Positions 16,851 to 25,488 of a stretch of DNA of 64,000 nucleotides are shown here, piece after piece. Source of the stretch: MFD01275-c22 sp963705885 (GTDB lineage: Bacteria > Actinomycetota > Actinomycetes > JACCUZ01); assembly GCA_963705885.1 (NCBI GenBank), contig OY970120.1, forward strand, positions 1,054,001-1,118,000, in the 5' to 3' direction. The notes below the pieces were generated by a model. It did no database searches, had not been told where the DNA came from, and saw only the letters and a program-made list of their open reading frames with translations. The translations under genes and the position numbers were made by a program. Each line of letters begins with the position of its first letter. Position 1 is the stretch's first letter.

Positions 16851-17342
16851 ATGACCCACCGCGTCCGTTCCGCCGCTGTCCTCAGCGCAGCCGTGCTCGC
16901 CCTCACCCTCACGGGCACCCCGGCGCAGGCCGCCTCCGGGAGCCTGACCGACCCGGGCGGGGACCTCCCCGACATCGTCAAGCTCGCCTACGCCAACCGC
17001 GCGTCCTCGGTGCGCATGACCATGACGTACGCCGACGCGGCGGAAGCGCAGAACGAGAGCTTCTACCTGCGTTGGGGCCGCAAGAGCTACCAGGTCTTCG
17101 AGAGCCGGTCGGCGGGGCTGCGCGAGCTGCGCTACTACCGGAACGGGTCGGCGGCGGCCCGGACCGTGGACTGCGCCGGCCTCAAGGTCGTCCACCGCGA
17201 CAAGGCCGACGCCACGAAGGTCGTGATCCCGCGGTCCTGCATCCCGAAGGCTGCCGACACCCTGAAGTTCCAGGGCATCGCCACTGCCGGCCTCAGCCTC
17301 GTCGACGAGACACGCAGGTCGCCGAGGACCCGGCGCGGCTGA
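16851..17342 (+). CDS. Secreted protein of unknown function
   Basis: A 163-residue protein with a Sec signal peptide: RVRSAAVLSAAVLALTLTG, cleavage near AQAA-SG. The mature part (SLTDPGGDLPDIVKLAY, VRMTMTYADAAEAQN, YLRWGRKSYQVFE) looks like a small beta-sandwich seen in other actinobacterial secreted proteins; two cysteines could form a disulfide. The last 10 residues (RRSPRTRRG) are unlike the rest. A neighbouring frame continues as QVAEDPARL, so a small indel near 17312 is possible but unproven. It diverges from the cox operon. Confidence 0.75.
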   Translation: MTHRVRSAAVLSAAVLALTLTGTPAQAASGSLTDPGGDLPDIVKLAYANRASSVRMTMTYADAAEAQNESFYLRWGRKSYQVFESRSAGLRELRYYRNGSAAARTVDCAGLKVVHRDKADATKVVIPRSCIPKAADTLKFQGIATAGLSLVDETRRSPRTRRG

Positions 17343-17382
17343 CGGCCGCTGCGCGGACCCGCTCCGCGCTACCTTTCGCGGC

Positions 17383-18219
17383 GTGACCGACGACTACCGG
17401 ACCCTCAACCGCGCGACGTGGGACGAGCGGGCCCCGGCGCACGCAGCGTCGCCGGACTACGCCGTCGACCGGTTCGCTGTCGACCCCGCGTTCCTGTCCG
17501 ACGTGGTGCGCTTCGACCTGCCGCTCCTCGGACCCCTCGACGGGCTGCGCGGCGTGCACCTGCAGTGTCACATCGGCACCGACACGGTCTCGCTGGCCCG
17601 CCTCGGTGCCCGGATGACCGGGCTGGACTTCAGTGCCGAGTCCGTCCGGCAGGCGCGGGCGCTGGCCGCCTCGACCGGCGTCGACGTCGAGTTCGTCGAG
17701 GCCGACGTCTACGCAGCTGCCGACGTCCTGTCCCGGCACGCCTTCGACCTGGTCTTCACCGGTGTGGGTGCCCTGTGCTGGCTGCCCGACATCCGCCGGT
17801 GGGCCGGGGTCGTGGCCGCGTTGCTGGCCCCGGGCGGCCGGCTGTTCCTGCGCGAGGGGCACCCGATGCTGTGGTCGCTGGCGGACGCCCGCCCCGACGG
17901 CCTGCTGGTCGTGGACCACCCGTACTTCGAGCGTGAGGCGCCGTCGGTCTGGGACGAGGGCGGGACCTACGTCGAGACGGACGCCGTCTTCGAGCACAAC
18001 GTGACGCACGAGTGGAACCACGGCCTCGGCGAGATCGTGACGGCGCTGCTCGACGAGGGCCTGCGAGTCACCGGCCTCGTCGAGCACGACAGCGTGCCGT
18101 GGGAGGCGCTGCCCGGGCAGATGGAGAAGCTGCCCAACGGCGAGTGGCGCCTGGCGGACCGTCCGTGGCGGCTGCCCCACAGCTACACCCTTCAGGCGAT
18201 GCGCCCCGAGGCCTCCTGA
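17383..18219 (+). CDS. Class I SAM-dependent methyltransferase
   Basis: A 278-residue cytosolic protein. The SAM-binding motif I is GVHLQCHIGTDTVSLARLGA, followed by acidic TGLDFS, motif II FDLVFTGVGALCWL and motif III LLAPGGRLFLREG. The HxHIGTDT form of motif I is typical of a small-molecule methyltransferase branch; the substrate is unknown. The GTG start is supported by a TACCTT box (17370-17375) ending 7 nt upstream, suggesting a leaderless transcript. It stands alone, followed by a repeat-containing convergent region. Confidence 0.85.
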   Translation: MTDDYRTLNRATWDERAPAHAASPDYAVDRFAVDPAFLSDVVRFDLPLLGPLDGLRGVHLQCHIGTDTVSLARLGARMTGLDFSAESVRQARALAASTGVDVEFVEADVYAAADVLSRHAFDLVFTGVGALCWLPDIRRWAGVVAALLAPGGRLFLREGHPMLWSLADARPDGLLVVDHPYFEREAPSVWDEGGTYVETDAVFEHNVTHEWNHGLGEIVTALLDEGLRVTGLVEHDSVPWEALPGQMEKLPNGEWRLADRPWRLPHSYTLQAMRPEAS

Positions 18220-18279
18220 CCCGCCGTCCGCGACCTTCCCGTCCGCTGCCGGGCCGAACCACCACCAGGGTTCGCCGCA

Positions 18280-18397
18280 AGATCGCGACCAGCCCACACA
18301 GTTGGTGCCCCACCCTGGCGACGTGACGCTGGATCACCCTCGTCTGCCCCGACTCACCGCGGACTCCGGGGGGCACTGTGTGGCCTGGTTGCGATCT
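18280..18397. repeat. Long imperfect inverted repeat between convergent genes
   Basis: The left arm at 18280-18311 (AGATCGCGACCAG, then CCACACAG and TGCCCC) is complementary to the right arm at 18370-18397 with 26 of 28 paired positions matching and a 4-nt bulge (TTGG). The arms are 58 bp apart. The 289-bp gap 18220-18508 holds no convincing gene. The structure could be a bidirectional terminator or a small non-autonomous repeat element. Confidence 0.6.
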
Positions 18398-18508
18398 CGA
18401 GGCGGCACGATGCCCATGCCCATGCCATCCGGGGCCCTACGCCGGCGCCAGCCGTTCCTCGCAACGCCGTGTGTGCCTGCGGTGGGTGCGCGGCCGACTC
18501 GGCGGTTG

Positions 18509-20233
18509 TCAGAGCGGCTGCGTGGTCAGGTCGCCGAGCATCTCCCGGCGCGCCACCATCCGCTCCTGCAGACCCAACGCCGCCGCCTGACGCGCGCCGA
18601 CCAGGTCGAAGGGACCCAGGTCGGGCCGGCAGACGGCTCCTACCGGCGGGAGGACGAGGTCGACCAGGTAGGCCGTCCTCGCCTCCTCGACGCAGGTGCT
18701 CAGCCCGAACGCGGTGTGGCCCCAGCCGTCCAGGGTCAGCAGCCGCGACCCGGGCAGCAGGCCGGCGACGGTCTGGGCGCCGTGGTAGGGCGTCGCGGGG
18801 TCGTACCGGTTGCCGACCAGCAGCACCGGGTTGGCCGTCGTCGCCGTCCAGGGGCCGGTGTACCGGTCGCGGTCCCGCACCGGCCAGGTCGCGCACGGGA
18901 TGCTGAACCACGTCCACCCCCGCCCGAAGTAGGGCGAACGCAGGTCGGCGAGTCGTCCGTTGACCGACCAGGCTCTCCAGTTGTGTGGGTTCGTGCTGTC
19001 GGTGCAGGAGACACCGGTGAGGCCCTCGATGGTCTGCCCCTGCTCGTCCTCGGGACCGTCGGCCTCGAGCCGCTCCTTCAGAGCCGTGAAAGCCCGCCCG
19101 GCGGAGCGGGCGTCGCGCAGCGGTGCGACGGCGTCGGTGAGTTCGGCGAAGTACGGCCAGGCGAACGGGTCGTAGAGGGTGTCCAACGTGAACGACACGA
19201 GGACGGGGTACGTCAGCAGGAGCGGCTCCCCCTCCACCTCGATCTCCATCGGTGCCCGCCGCAGCTGGCGTGCTAGTGCCTCGTAGCGCCGGCGCGGGTC
19301 GCCCTTCGCAAGGGCGCAGCGGTCAGGACCGGCCTTCTCGCACTGGTCGAAGAACTGCAGCAGCGTGGCGTAGGCACCCGCGTCGCTGCGCAGCCGCGTG
19401 CTGAACGGGACCAGCCGACCCTCCGCTGCCGAGCGCCCGGTGGTCCAGGCGATCGGGTCGAGCACGCCGTCGAGCACGAGCGCTCGGACGTTGTCCGGGA
19501 ACATGTTGGCGTAGGTGTTCCCGAGCTGCGTGCCGTATGACCCGCCGAAGTAGGTGAGCTGGTCGTCGCCGACCGCCGCGCGCAGGAGGTCCAGGTCGCG
19601 GGCCACGTTGGCCGTCGACATGTGCGACATGATCGGGCCACCGTTGCCGGCGCACTCGCGGGTGTAGCCCGCGAAGGCTCTCGCGAACGCCCGGTCCTCC
19701 GACCACGTGACCGGGAACGGCGGTTGCGAGGTGATGAAGTCGATGCCTTCGGCGAGGCTGTCGAAGCACAGCAGCGGGTCGCTGCGCGCTACCCCGCGCG
19801 GGTCGAAGCCGACGATGTCGAACCGGTCGAGGACGTCAGCCAGGAGGAAGAACTCGGAGAAGGACACGAGCTCGACACCCGAGCCACCCGGGCCGCCCGG
19901 GTTGACGAACAGCGATCCGATCCGGCGCTGCGGGTCCCCGGCGAGGTGGCGCTTGAGCGCGATGCCCACTGACGGGCCGCCAGGCCGGTCGTAGTCCAGC
20001 GGGACGTCGGCGACCGCGCACTCGAAGGTGCCCGGCGTCGGCTCGCCCTCCTCAGGGCACGGGCCCCAGTCGAGGACCGGCACGGCGACGGCAGCCGGCT
20101 CGGTCGCCGCGTCGACCCCGGCGGCACCGGCCTGCACGGGTGCACCGACGAGCAGGCTCGCGGCAACAGCGGTGGTCACGACCAGGGAGGCGAGGCGGGC
20201 CCGACGGGCCGCCGTGGTGGTGCGTCCGGGCAT
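18509..20233 (-). CDS. Secreted alpha/beta hydrolase, tripeptidyl aminopeptidase type (TAP-like)
   Basis: A 574-residue exported serine peptidase. The N-terminus is a signal peptide (RRARLASLVVTTAVAASLLVG, cleavage after an AxA). The alpha/beta hydrolase core shows the oxyanion stretch SLFVNPGGPGGSG, a nucleophile elbow GGSYGT with the catalytic serine, the aspartate in NRYDPATPY, and the histidine in GWGHTAFG within the TAP-like C-terminal domain. The family removes tripeptides or acts on related peptides outside the cell, as in Streptomyces SlpD/E. Length is normal. No neighbour suggests a specific substrate. Confidence 0.9.
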   Translation of the reverse strand: MPGRTTTAARRARLASLVVTTAVAASLLVGAPVQAGAAGVDAATEPAAVAVPVLDWGPCPEEGEPTPGTFECAVADVPLDYDRPGGPSVGIALKRHLAGDPQRRIGSLFVNPGGPGGSGVELVSFSEFFLLADVLDRFDIVGFDPRGVARSDPLLCFDSLAEGIDFITSQPPFPVTWSEDRAFARAFAGYTRECAGNGGPIMSHMSTANVARDLDLLRAAVGDDQLTYFGGSYGTQLGNTYANMFPDNVRALVLDGVLDPIAWTTGRSAAEGRLVPFSTRLRSDAGAYATLLQFFDQCEKAGPDRCALAKGDPRRRYEALARQLRRAPMEIEVEGEPLLLTYPVLVSFTLDTLYDPFAWPYFAELTDAVAPLRDARSAGRAFTALKERLEADGPEDEQGQTIEGLTGVSCTDSTNPHNWRAWSVNGRLADLRSPYFGRGWTWFSIPCATWPVRDRDRYTGPWTATTANPVLLVGNRYDPATPYHGAQTVAGLLPGSRLLTLDGWGHTAFGLSTCVEEARTAYLVDLVLPPVGAVCRPDLGPFDLVGARQAAALGLQERMVARREMLGDLTTQPL

Positions 20234-20361
20234 GGCCGTCGACCTTCCCCCAGAGAGACGGAGCGGGCCGCCCCATGGTCGAAGCCGGCGGTCGCGTGAT
20301 CAATACGCGAAAGGGCGTACAGACCGGTCGTCCGTGACGCCCACAGTCCGCCGAGCCGGTC

Positions 20362-21096
20362 TCACCCGGGGACGTAGCCGAGCGCCCGCGCGCGATTGAG
20401 GGCCACCACGCGGTCGTGGGCGTCGAGCTTGCCGTAGACGTGCTCGAGGTGTTTGCGCACGGTGCGCGGTGCGATGCCGAGCACCCGGCCGATGGCGGTC
20501 GCGGTGAGGCCGGTGGACAGGAGTCGCAGCAGCTCGAGCTCGCGCTCGGTCAGGCCCGGCGTCCCGTTCGTGCCGTGCGGCACGGGGAGCCGCCGGTAGA
20601 GCGTCTCCATCGCGGTCAGCAGCGGGAGCAGGCGCCCGGCCCGCAGCACGTCGTCGTCGGAGAAGTCCCGTCCGTCGCGGAGCAGCGTCCAGCCCATCCC
20701 GCGCACCGGCGCGACGAGCTCGACGACGAGGCTGAGCTGGTAGCGGCCGCCCCGTCCCCGGAAGACCTCGCAGTAGGCGGCGCCGTTGCGCCACGCGCGC
20801 TCCTCGGCGACGTCGCTGACCCGGCGAGGCGCCAGGTCCGCGGGACGTTCGACGTAGCTGCGGATGCCCGGGTGTCCCGCGGCGTGAAGCGCGAGCTCGG
20901 CGCCGAGCGTCGCGTCCGCCTCGACGGTGCGCGCCACGTCGGCGACACCGGCCACCAGGTCGAGGTCGGACCAGAGGACGTCGTCGGCGTCGAAGAGGGG
21001 GAGCAGCTCCTGCCCCGCTGTGGCCAGGTAGGCCTCCCGGTCCGGGAGCGTGCTCAACCGCCGGCTGAGGTCCAGCATGACCCGGGCGTCGTCCAC
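20362..21096 (-). CDS. LuxR-family transcription regulator
   Basis: A 244-residue regulator. The C-terminal 65 residues are a LuxR-type helix-turn-helix: LTERELELLRLLSTGLTATAIGRVLGIAPRTVRKHLEHVYGKL, with the usual conserved glutamates and glycine. The N-terminal 170 residues are GAF-like in size and pattern but carry no strong signature. GTG 21096 is chosen because GGAGG lies 4 nt upstream; an internal ATG six codons later is the alternative. It could act on the adjacent membrane-protein gene upstream on the same strand; this is inference. Confidence 0.85.
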   Translation of the reverse strand: MDDARVMLDLSRRLSTLPDREAYLATAGQELLPLFDADDVLWSDLDLVAGVADVARTVEADATLGAELALHAAGHPGIRSYVERPADLAPRRVSDVAEERAWRNGAAYCEVFRGRGGRYQLSLVVELVAPVRGMGWTLLRDGRDFSDDDVLRAGRLLPLLTAMETLYRRLPVPHGTNGTPGLTERELELLRLLSTGLTATAIGRVLGIAPRTVRKHLEHVYGKLDAHDRVVALNRARALGYVPG

Positions 21097-21158
21097 GGTT
21101 CCTCCCCCGGCGGGGCGTGCCTCCGATCGTGGACCCCTGGCCCGGCTCCGTCGAGCCC

Positions 21159-22184
21159 TCAGCTCACCTCTCGCCGCAGGCGCAGGCCGACCGCGCTGGC
21201 TCCCAGCAGCGTCAGCCCGGCCACGAGGAGCGAGCCGGCCGCCGACACCGAGCCGTCGGTCCAGTCGTGCAGCGCCTCGGGCACGACGAGCGTCGTCGCC
21301 ACCACGCCGGCCCCGAGCACCGACCAGCTGCGCGTGGACAGGTGTCCCGCGAAGCCCGCGACCGCTATCGCGGCGGTCAGCGCGTAGGCGACCCACTGGT
21401 GCTCGCCCCCGTCGAGCACCGGCAGCTGGGCACCGACGATCGCCAGCGCCGAGCCGGTGGCCAGCGCCAGCTCGCGGGGGCGCAGGACGCGGGCGAGGCC
21501 GAGGACCGCGCCGGTGGCGCCGACCGCGACGAGCGCGAGCGCGTAGGCCGACGGGCCGGGGACGTCGCCGATCTCGTAGACCAGGCCGGTCACGAGCAGG
21601 ACCGAGGCGGCCCACGCGCCGAGCTGGCCGACGGCGCCGGGCACCAGCGCGTACGTGAGGGAAGCGACGACGAGGCCGGCCGAGCCGGCGGCGACGGCCT
21701 CCCAGTCCGCGGCGCCGAGCCCGGCGGAACCGGCCGCGGACGCCGCCGCCGCGGTCCAGAGCACCGAGACGAGCCGTCGCCGGGCCGACTCGTCACGGCG
21801 GCCGAGCTCGCGCACCGGCATCCCGGAGGAGCGCGCCACGAGACCACCGGCGGCCAGCAGCACCACGGCCAAGGCGGCCAGGATGACGACCCGGGAGGTC
21901 TCGCTGAGCTCCTCCCACCCGCTGGTCAGGAACAGCGCCGCGGCGCCCAGGAGGAGGGCCGCCCCGAGGTAGCCCGCGATCTCGGCGAGCCGGCCACCGC
22001 CCTGCGGGCGCTCGGGGGTCGTCCCGCCGGCCTGCCGTGCTGTCGCGAGCCGGGCCGCGACGGCCGCGGCCTGCGCCTCGTCGAGCGTGCCGTCGGCGAC
22101 GAGGTCGCTCAACGCCGCGGCGACCGCGGGATCGGTGGTGGCAGCGGGCGTGGCGAGAGCTGGTGCGCCGGACGGTTCGGTCAT
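21159..22184 (-). CDS. Multi-pass membrane protein, DUF2157-like
   Basis: A 341-residue protein. After a 60-residue Ala-rich cytosolic part (ALSDLVADGTLDEAQAAAV, a motif like the N-terminus of DUF2157 proteins) come about ten predicted helices, e.g. EIAGYLGAALLLGAAALFL and VVILAALAVVLLAAGGLVA. No catalytic residues are visible. ATG 22184 (TEPSGAPAL) is preferred over the longer frame from 22220. A palindrome (22221-22234) lies 37 bp upstream of the start. The luxR gene follows on the same strand after 62 bp. Confidence 0.7.
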   Translation of the reverse strand: MTEPSGAPALATPAATTDPAVAAALSDLVADGTLDEAQAAAVAARLATARQAGGTTPERPQGGGRLAEIAGYLGAALLLGAAALFLTSGWEELSETSRVVILAALAVVLLAAGGLVARSSGMPVRELGRRDESARRRLVSVLWTAAAASAAGSAGLGAADWEAVAAGSAGLVVASLTYALVPGAVGQLGAWAASVLLVTGLVYEIGDVPGPSAYALALVAVGATGAVLGLARVLRPRELALATGSALAIVGAQLPVLDGGEHQWVAYALTAAIAVAGFAGHLSTRSWSVLGAGVVATTLVVPEALHDWTDGSVSAAGSLLVAGLTLLGASAVGLRLRREVS

Positions 22185-22220
22185 GGGAGCAGCCTGGCGG
22201 CTGAACCGCGTCCCCGTCAC

Positions 22221-22234
22221 GAGTACGCGTACTC
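22221..22234. promoter_or_regulatory. Perfect 14-bp palindrome, candidate operator
   Basis: GAGTACGCGTACTC is fully self-complementary and lies in the divergent region, 37 bp before the DUF2157-like gene and 164 bp before the other gene. Its symmetry and position fit a dimeric regulator site; the LuxR protein encoded nearby is one candidate. No experimental support. Confidence 0.4.
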
Positions 22235-22397
22235 ACCGCGCCGGGGACAAGGTCACCGCGTCCGACCCGTGCCGCACCGCCGTCTCGGTGACGTTGGATC
22301 ACGGGAGAGTGACCGTCGGTGAGGATGTGTCCGCCAGACAGAGGTGTCGGCACCGATATCCGATGTGGTGGAGACCTCGTCGTCCACACTCGATGCC

Positions 22398-22760
22398 ATG
22401 CACCGGCTCGTCGATGAGCTGCTGGCGGTGGTGCCGCCGGACGGATCAGCGTGGCCACGACCGGCCCGCGAGCGATGGGTCGCGGCCGTCGCCGCGGTCC
22501 TCGACGTGATCTACGAGGACGAGCGGGACCCGGCCGTCCCCCGGGCGCGCGGCGGACACGCGGCCTCGCCCGCGCCCCGGCGGGCCGCCTCGCCGTTCGT
22601 CGACGGCCCGCCGCCCGGGCAGCCGCCGGCGACGGCACGGGTCGAGCAGACGGTCGAGTCGGAGAGTGCCGCGGACCCCGGGTGGTACCTGGACCTGCGG
22701 CCCGAGCCGGCGGAGGCGGCCGCCAGCCGGGGTCGGCACGCGCGGCAGTCCGCGGACTGA
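22398..22760 (+). CDS. Small hypothetical protein
   Basis: A 120-residue protein. The first 45 residues are helical (HRLVDELLAVVPPDGSAW, then WVAAVAAVLDVIYEDE). The rest is Pro/Ala-rich and probably disordered (APRRAASPFVDGPPPGQPP). There is no signal peptide. I recognise no family. No clear ribosome binding site precedes ATG 22398. It lies 98 bp upstream of the chaB-like gene in the same direction. Confidence 0.5.
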   Translation: MHRLVDELLAVVPPDGSAWPRPARERWVAAVAAVLDVIYEDERDPAVPRARGGHAASPAPRRAASPFVDGPPPGQPPATARVEQTVESESAADPGWYLDLRPEPAEAAASRGRHARQSAD

Positions 22761-22858
22761 CCCCGACGGGGCCGATGAGCTCCAGGATCGGCGGCCGCGG
22801 AGTGAGACGGCGGCAGCAGGGGGTAGGGGCACGGCACGAGCTGGAAGGGAGAGCTGCG

Positions 22859-23281
22859 ATGCCGAAGACGACGAAGAGCGGTCGGGCCAGGCAGGACGAG
22901 CTGCCGAGCACCTTGCAGAGATCGGACGCGAAGGCGCAGCGGACGTTCGCCAAGGCTCACGACTCGGCGGCGGAGAGCTACGGGGACGGGGAGCGGGCGC
23001 ATCGGGTCGCCTACTCGGCGGTGAAGCACACGCACGAGAAGGTCGGCGACCACTGGGAGCCCAAGGAAGGCAAGGGCCCCTCGGACGAGCGGGCCGAGGA
23101 GGGTGGGCGGGACAGCTCGCGGCCGACCGCCGAGGGCGTCGACGCCAACGCCTCCAAGGCGCACCTCTACGACATCGCGAAGCGGCTCGAGGTCCCGGGC
23201 CGGTCGCGGATGGACAAGGGCGAGCTCGTCGAGGCGATCATGAAGGCCAACCGGCGGGAGAGCGCGGCCGCGCGCTCGTGA
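22859..23281 (+). CDS. ChaB family protein with C-terminal Rho-N (SAP-like) domain
   Basis: A 140-residue protein. Residues 1-65 are a ChaB domain: QDELPSTLQRSDAKAQRTFA, then YGDGERAHRVAYSAVKH. ChaB was named as a putative regulator of cation transport, but its role is poorly defined. A charged linker leads to a Rho-N-like module at the end (ASKAHLYDIAKRLEVPGRSR, then KGELVEAIMKAN), which usually binds nucleic acid. AAGGGAG lies upstream of the ATG. It converges with the J-domain gene, 20 bp apart. Confidence 0.85.
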   Translation: MPKTTKSGRARQDELPSTLQRSDAKAQRTFAKAHDSAAESYGDGERAHRVAYSAVKHTHEKVGDHWEPKEGKGPSDERAEEGGRDSSRPTAEGVDANASKAHLYDIAKRLEVPGRSRMDKGELVEAIMKANRRESAAARS

Positions 23282-23301
23282 CCTGTCGGGCTGGCAGCGC
23301 G

Positions 23302-23712
23302 TCAACGGCGGAGCCAGCGCAGGGCGGCCGAGAGCAGGTCGTCGCCGAGCGCCTCCTCCGGCTCCGTCGGAGCGGCGTCGCCGGCAGGGCTCGCCTGCCA
23401 CCGCACCGGTCCGGCGCGGATCGGCGAGCGATCATCGATCGGGGCGTGGCTCGCGTCGCTGCGTCCCTGCGGCGGGGTCGCCGCGGGACGGCGGGTCGGG
23501 GTCTCGACCGGCTCCGCGTGCCGCAGCTGGGCGTAGGCGGCGATGACCTGTCCCAGCGAGGCGTCGGAGTCGGTCGGGGTGCCCGGTGCCTCGCCCCGGG
23601 TGTCCGGGTGGTGGCGCCGCAGCAGCGCGCGGTAGGCGTGGGTGACCTCCGCCCTGCTGGCTCCCGAGCGGAGCCCCAGCACGGCGTACGGATCTGGTCG
23701 CTGCCGGGTCAT
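23302..23712 (-). CDS. J-domain protein (DnaJ-like co-chaperone)
   Basis: A 136-residue protein. Residues 5-70 are a J domain (DPYAVLGLRSGASRAEVTHA, then YRALLRRHHPDT) with the HPD motif that stimulates DnaK ATPase. There is no zinc-finger or G/F region; the rest is low-complexity (TPTRRPAATPPQG) and ends in DLLSAALRWLRR. It probably recruits Hsp70 to a special client. A GTG one codon upstream (23715) is an alternative start. It lies beside hsp20, suggesting a small stress-response neighbourhood. Confidence 0.82.
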   Translation of the reverse strand: MTRQRPDPYAVLGLRSGASRAEVTHAYRALLRRHHPDTRGEAPGTPTDSDASLGQVIAAYAQLRHAEPVETPTRRPAATPPQGRSDASHAPIDDRSPIRAGPVRWQASPAGDAAPTEPEEALGDDLLSAALRWLRR

Positions 23713-23796
23713 CACCCACGGTCCCGTCGGCCGCCGTGGCCCCGGCCCCGCCGCCCGGGGCCACGGCTGGAGGAGGTCGCCTCGCCGGGAACGGCG

Positions 23797-24219
23797 CTAG
23801 GCGTTGATCGCCTGCTTGTCGCCGCCCTTGCTGGTGACCATGATCTTGCGCGGCTTCGCCTGCTCGGCGACCGGGATCCGCACGGTCAGCACGCCCGCGT
23901 CGTAGGTCGCGGCGACGCTCTCGGTGTCGAGGTTGTCACCGAGGATCAGCTGCCTGCTGAACACGCCCCGCGGGCGTTCGGCGGCCAGCATCTCGCGCTC
24001 TCCGTCGAGGCTGGGACGCTCGGCCTTGACGGTGAGCACGTTGCGCTCGACGTCGAGGTCCACGGAGTCGGCGTCGACCCCGGGGAGGTCGAACTCGACC
24101 ACGAACTCGTCCCCGTCGCGCCAGGCGTCCATCGTCATGACCGAGGGACGCGACGTGGTGCCCCACAGCTGCTCGGCGAGCCGGTCGAGGTCACGGAACG
24201 GGTCGGTGCGCATCAGCAT
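23797..24219 (-). CDS. Hsp20/alpha-crystallin small heat shock protein
   Basis: A 140-residue ATP-independent chaperone that binds unfolding proteins. After a short N-terminus (RTDPFRDLDRLAEQLWG) comes the alpha-crystallin domain: EFVVEFDLPGVDADSVDLDV, NVLTVKAERP, then GVFSRQLILGDNLD and AATYDAGVLTVRIPV with the AxYxxGVLTVxIP signature. A C-terminal IxI/V-type motif is replaced by RKIMV. GGAGG lies 8 nt before ATG 24219. It diverges from an HspR-like gene, the expected repressor. Confidence 0.92.
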   Translation of the reverse strand: MLMRTDPFRDLDRLAEQLWGTTSRPSVMTMDAWRDGDEFVVEFDLPGVDADSVDLDVERNVLTVKAERPSLDGEREMLAAERPRGVFSRQLILGDNLDTESVAATYDAGVLTVRIPVAEQAKPRKIMVTSKGGDKQAINA

Positions 24220-24260
24220 CGAAACCACCTCCAGTCCAGAAGATCCTGATGCAGGTGTCC

Positions 24261-24290
24261 CGGCCAGCCATCACCTATCTGCACTGGCCG
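24261..24290. promoter_or_regulatory. Inverted repeat in hsp20 / hspR-like intergenic region
   Basis: CGGCCAG (24261-24267) and CTGGCCG (24284-24290) are perfect complements separated by 16 bp. The region is unusually AT-rich for this genome and must hold both promoters. The sequence does not match the HAIR consensus of HspR (CTTGAGT-N7-ACTCAAG), so it is only a candidate site. Confidence 0.35.
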
Positions 24291-24372
24291 ATGTAGATTT
24301 CTTATACCACCTGTGGCAAAGTTCATGCAAGACCGAAATCGTGGGGACAGGATCCCGGGAAGGGGCCGGACA

Positions 24373-24693
24373 GTGGTGGGCCAGGTGGGCGGTCAGGAGG
24401 GCGCCGACGCCGCGCGTGGCGTCTACGGGATCTCTGTGGCGTCCGAGCTGGTGGGGATGGGCCCGCAGAACCTCCGGCAGTACGAGCAGCGGGGCCTGCT
24501 CGAGCCTGCGCGGACCGGCGGCGGGACCCGGCTCTACAGCGATGACGACCTGGACCGGCTGCGGCGCATCTCGGAACTGCTCGAGGCCGGGCTCAACCTC
24601 GCCGGCATCGCGATGGTGCTGGACCTCGAGGACGACAACGACCGGCTGCGGGCCGACAACACCCGCATCCTAAGGTCGCTCGAAGTCAAGTAA
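24373..24693 (+). CDS. MerR-family regulator, HspR-like
   Basis: About 106 residues from GTG 24373. The core VYGISVASELVGMGPQNLRQ, then YEQRGLLEPARTGGGTRLYS is a MerR-type winged helix of the HspR branch, followed by a short helix (LRRISELLEAGLNLAGIAMV) and a charged tail (DLEDDNDRLRADN). HspR represses chaperone operons and uses DnaK as co-repressor. Divergent position from hsp20 supports this role. AAGGGG lies before the GTG; ATG 24313 or 24325 would give a longer N-terminus lacking family features. Confidence 0.83.
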   Translation: MVGQVGGQEGADAARGVYGISVASELVGMGPQNLRQYEQRGLLEPARTGGGTRLYSDDDLDRLRRISELLEAGLNLAGIAMVLDLEDDNDRLRADNTRILRSLEVK

Positions 24694-24738
24694 AGAGACA
24701 CCTAGCGATGCCCGCCGGGGGCGTGTGCGGTGCGGGGG

Positions 24739-25350
24739 TCAGGCATGCCGGGACGGGCCCCGCCGGGGAGCCGTCGCGACAGTCGCCTCGGCGTCCAGGT
24801 CGGTGAGTCCGGCCCGGATCGTGTCCAACGTCCGGAGGAGATGGCGACGGTCCTGCTCGCTGACTCCTGCCATGACGGCCGTCTGCAGGGCGACCATCTC
24901 CGGCAGGTAGCCGTCGACGAGCTCGCGCGCCTCGTCGGTCAGCTCGACCAGCAGTCGTCTCCGGTCGTCCGGGTCCGGCTGCCGCACGACCAGGCCACGC
25001 CGCTCGAGCGTGTCGAGCAGGGAGGTCACCGATGCGGTGGTGACGAGCAGGCGCTCGGCGATGGTCGTCGGGGAGATCGGCTTCCCGGCCCCTTCGATGA
25101 CCGCGATGGCCTCTCGGCCAGCCATCGACAGACCGTGGTGGCGCAACGCCTTGCGGGTCATGCCCATGAACGCCTCGCTGGTCGAGACGAGGGCGATGAA
25201 GCTCGCGTTGGCCGTCTCGCTGCAGCCGGGGAACTCCCGCTCGAAGGCGCTGGGCGCCGGACGCCTCCCCGTGTCGCGAGGTGCCGCGCGCTTCCTCGCC
25301 GGGGCCGGCGCCGTGGATGGCTCGGCCGACCGGCGTGCTGTCGTGCTCAT
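24739..25350 (-). CDS. MarR-family transcription regulator
   Basis: A 203-residue protein with an extra 45-residue basic, Ala/Pro-rich N-terminus (RRSAEPSTAPAPARKRAAP). The MarR winged helix follows: GLSMAGREAIAVIEGAGKPI, TIAERLLVTTASVTSLLDTL, and the wing VVRQPDPDDRRRLLVELTDE. AGGAGA lies 10 nt before ATG 25350. It diverges from a Tat-exported metallo-beta-lactamase-fold protein across 138 bp and may control it. It converges with the hspR-like gene. Confidence 0.88.
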   Translation of the reverse strand: MSTTARRSAEPSTAPAPARKRAAPRDTGRRPAPSAFEREFPGCSETANASFIALVSTSEAFMGMTRKALRHHGLSMAGREAIAVIEGAGKPISPTTIAERLLVTTASVTSLLDTLERRGLVVRQPDPDDRRRLLVELTDEARELVDGYLPEMVALQTAVMAGVSEQDRRHLLRTLDTIRAGLTDLDAEATVATAPRRGPSRHA

Positions 25351-25488
25351 GGCAGCACCATCTCCTGTCGTTTGTGCTCGTTCTGCTTGAATGCTAGCCA
25401 CTAGAAGTCGAACTTTCCTCGCTCACCCCCTTGCGCGCCCTCGGATCCGGCGTACGTTGGCAGGCATCCCGAGCAGTCAGGTCTCGTC

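Noticed and set aside
18346..18508. Possible small gene in the convergent gap before the peptidase
   Set aside because: No ribosome binding site and sequence dominated by the inverted repeat and CCCATG repeats.
24241..24372. HAIR operator of HspR
   Set aside because: No CTTGAGT-N7-ACTCAAG match was found; only a different 7-bp inverted repeat.
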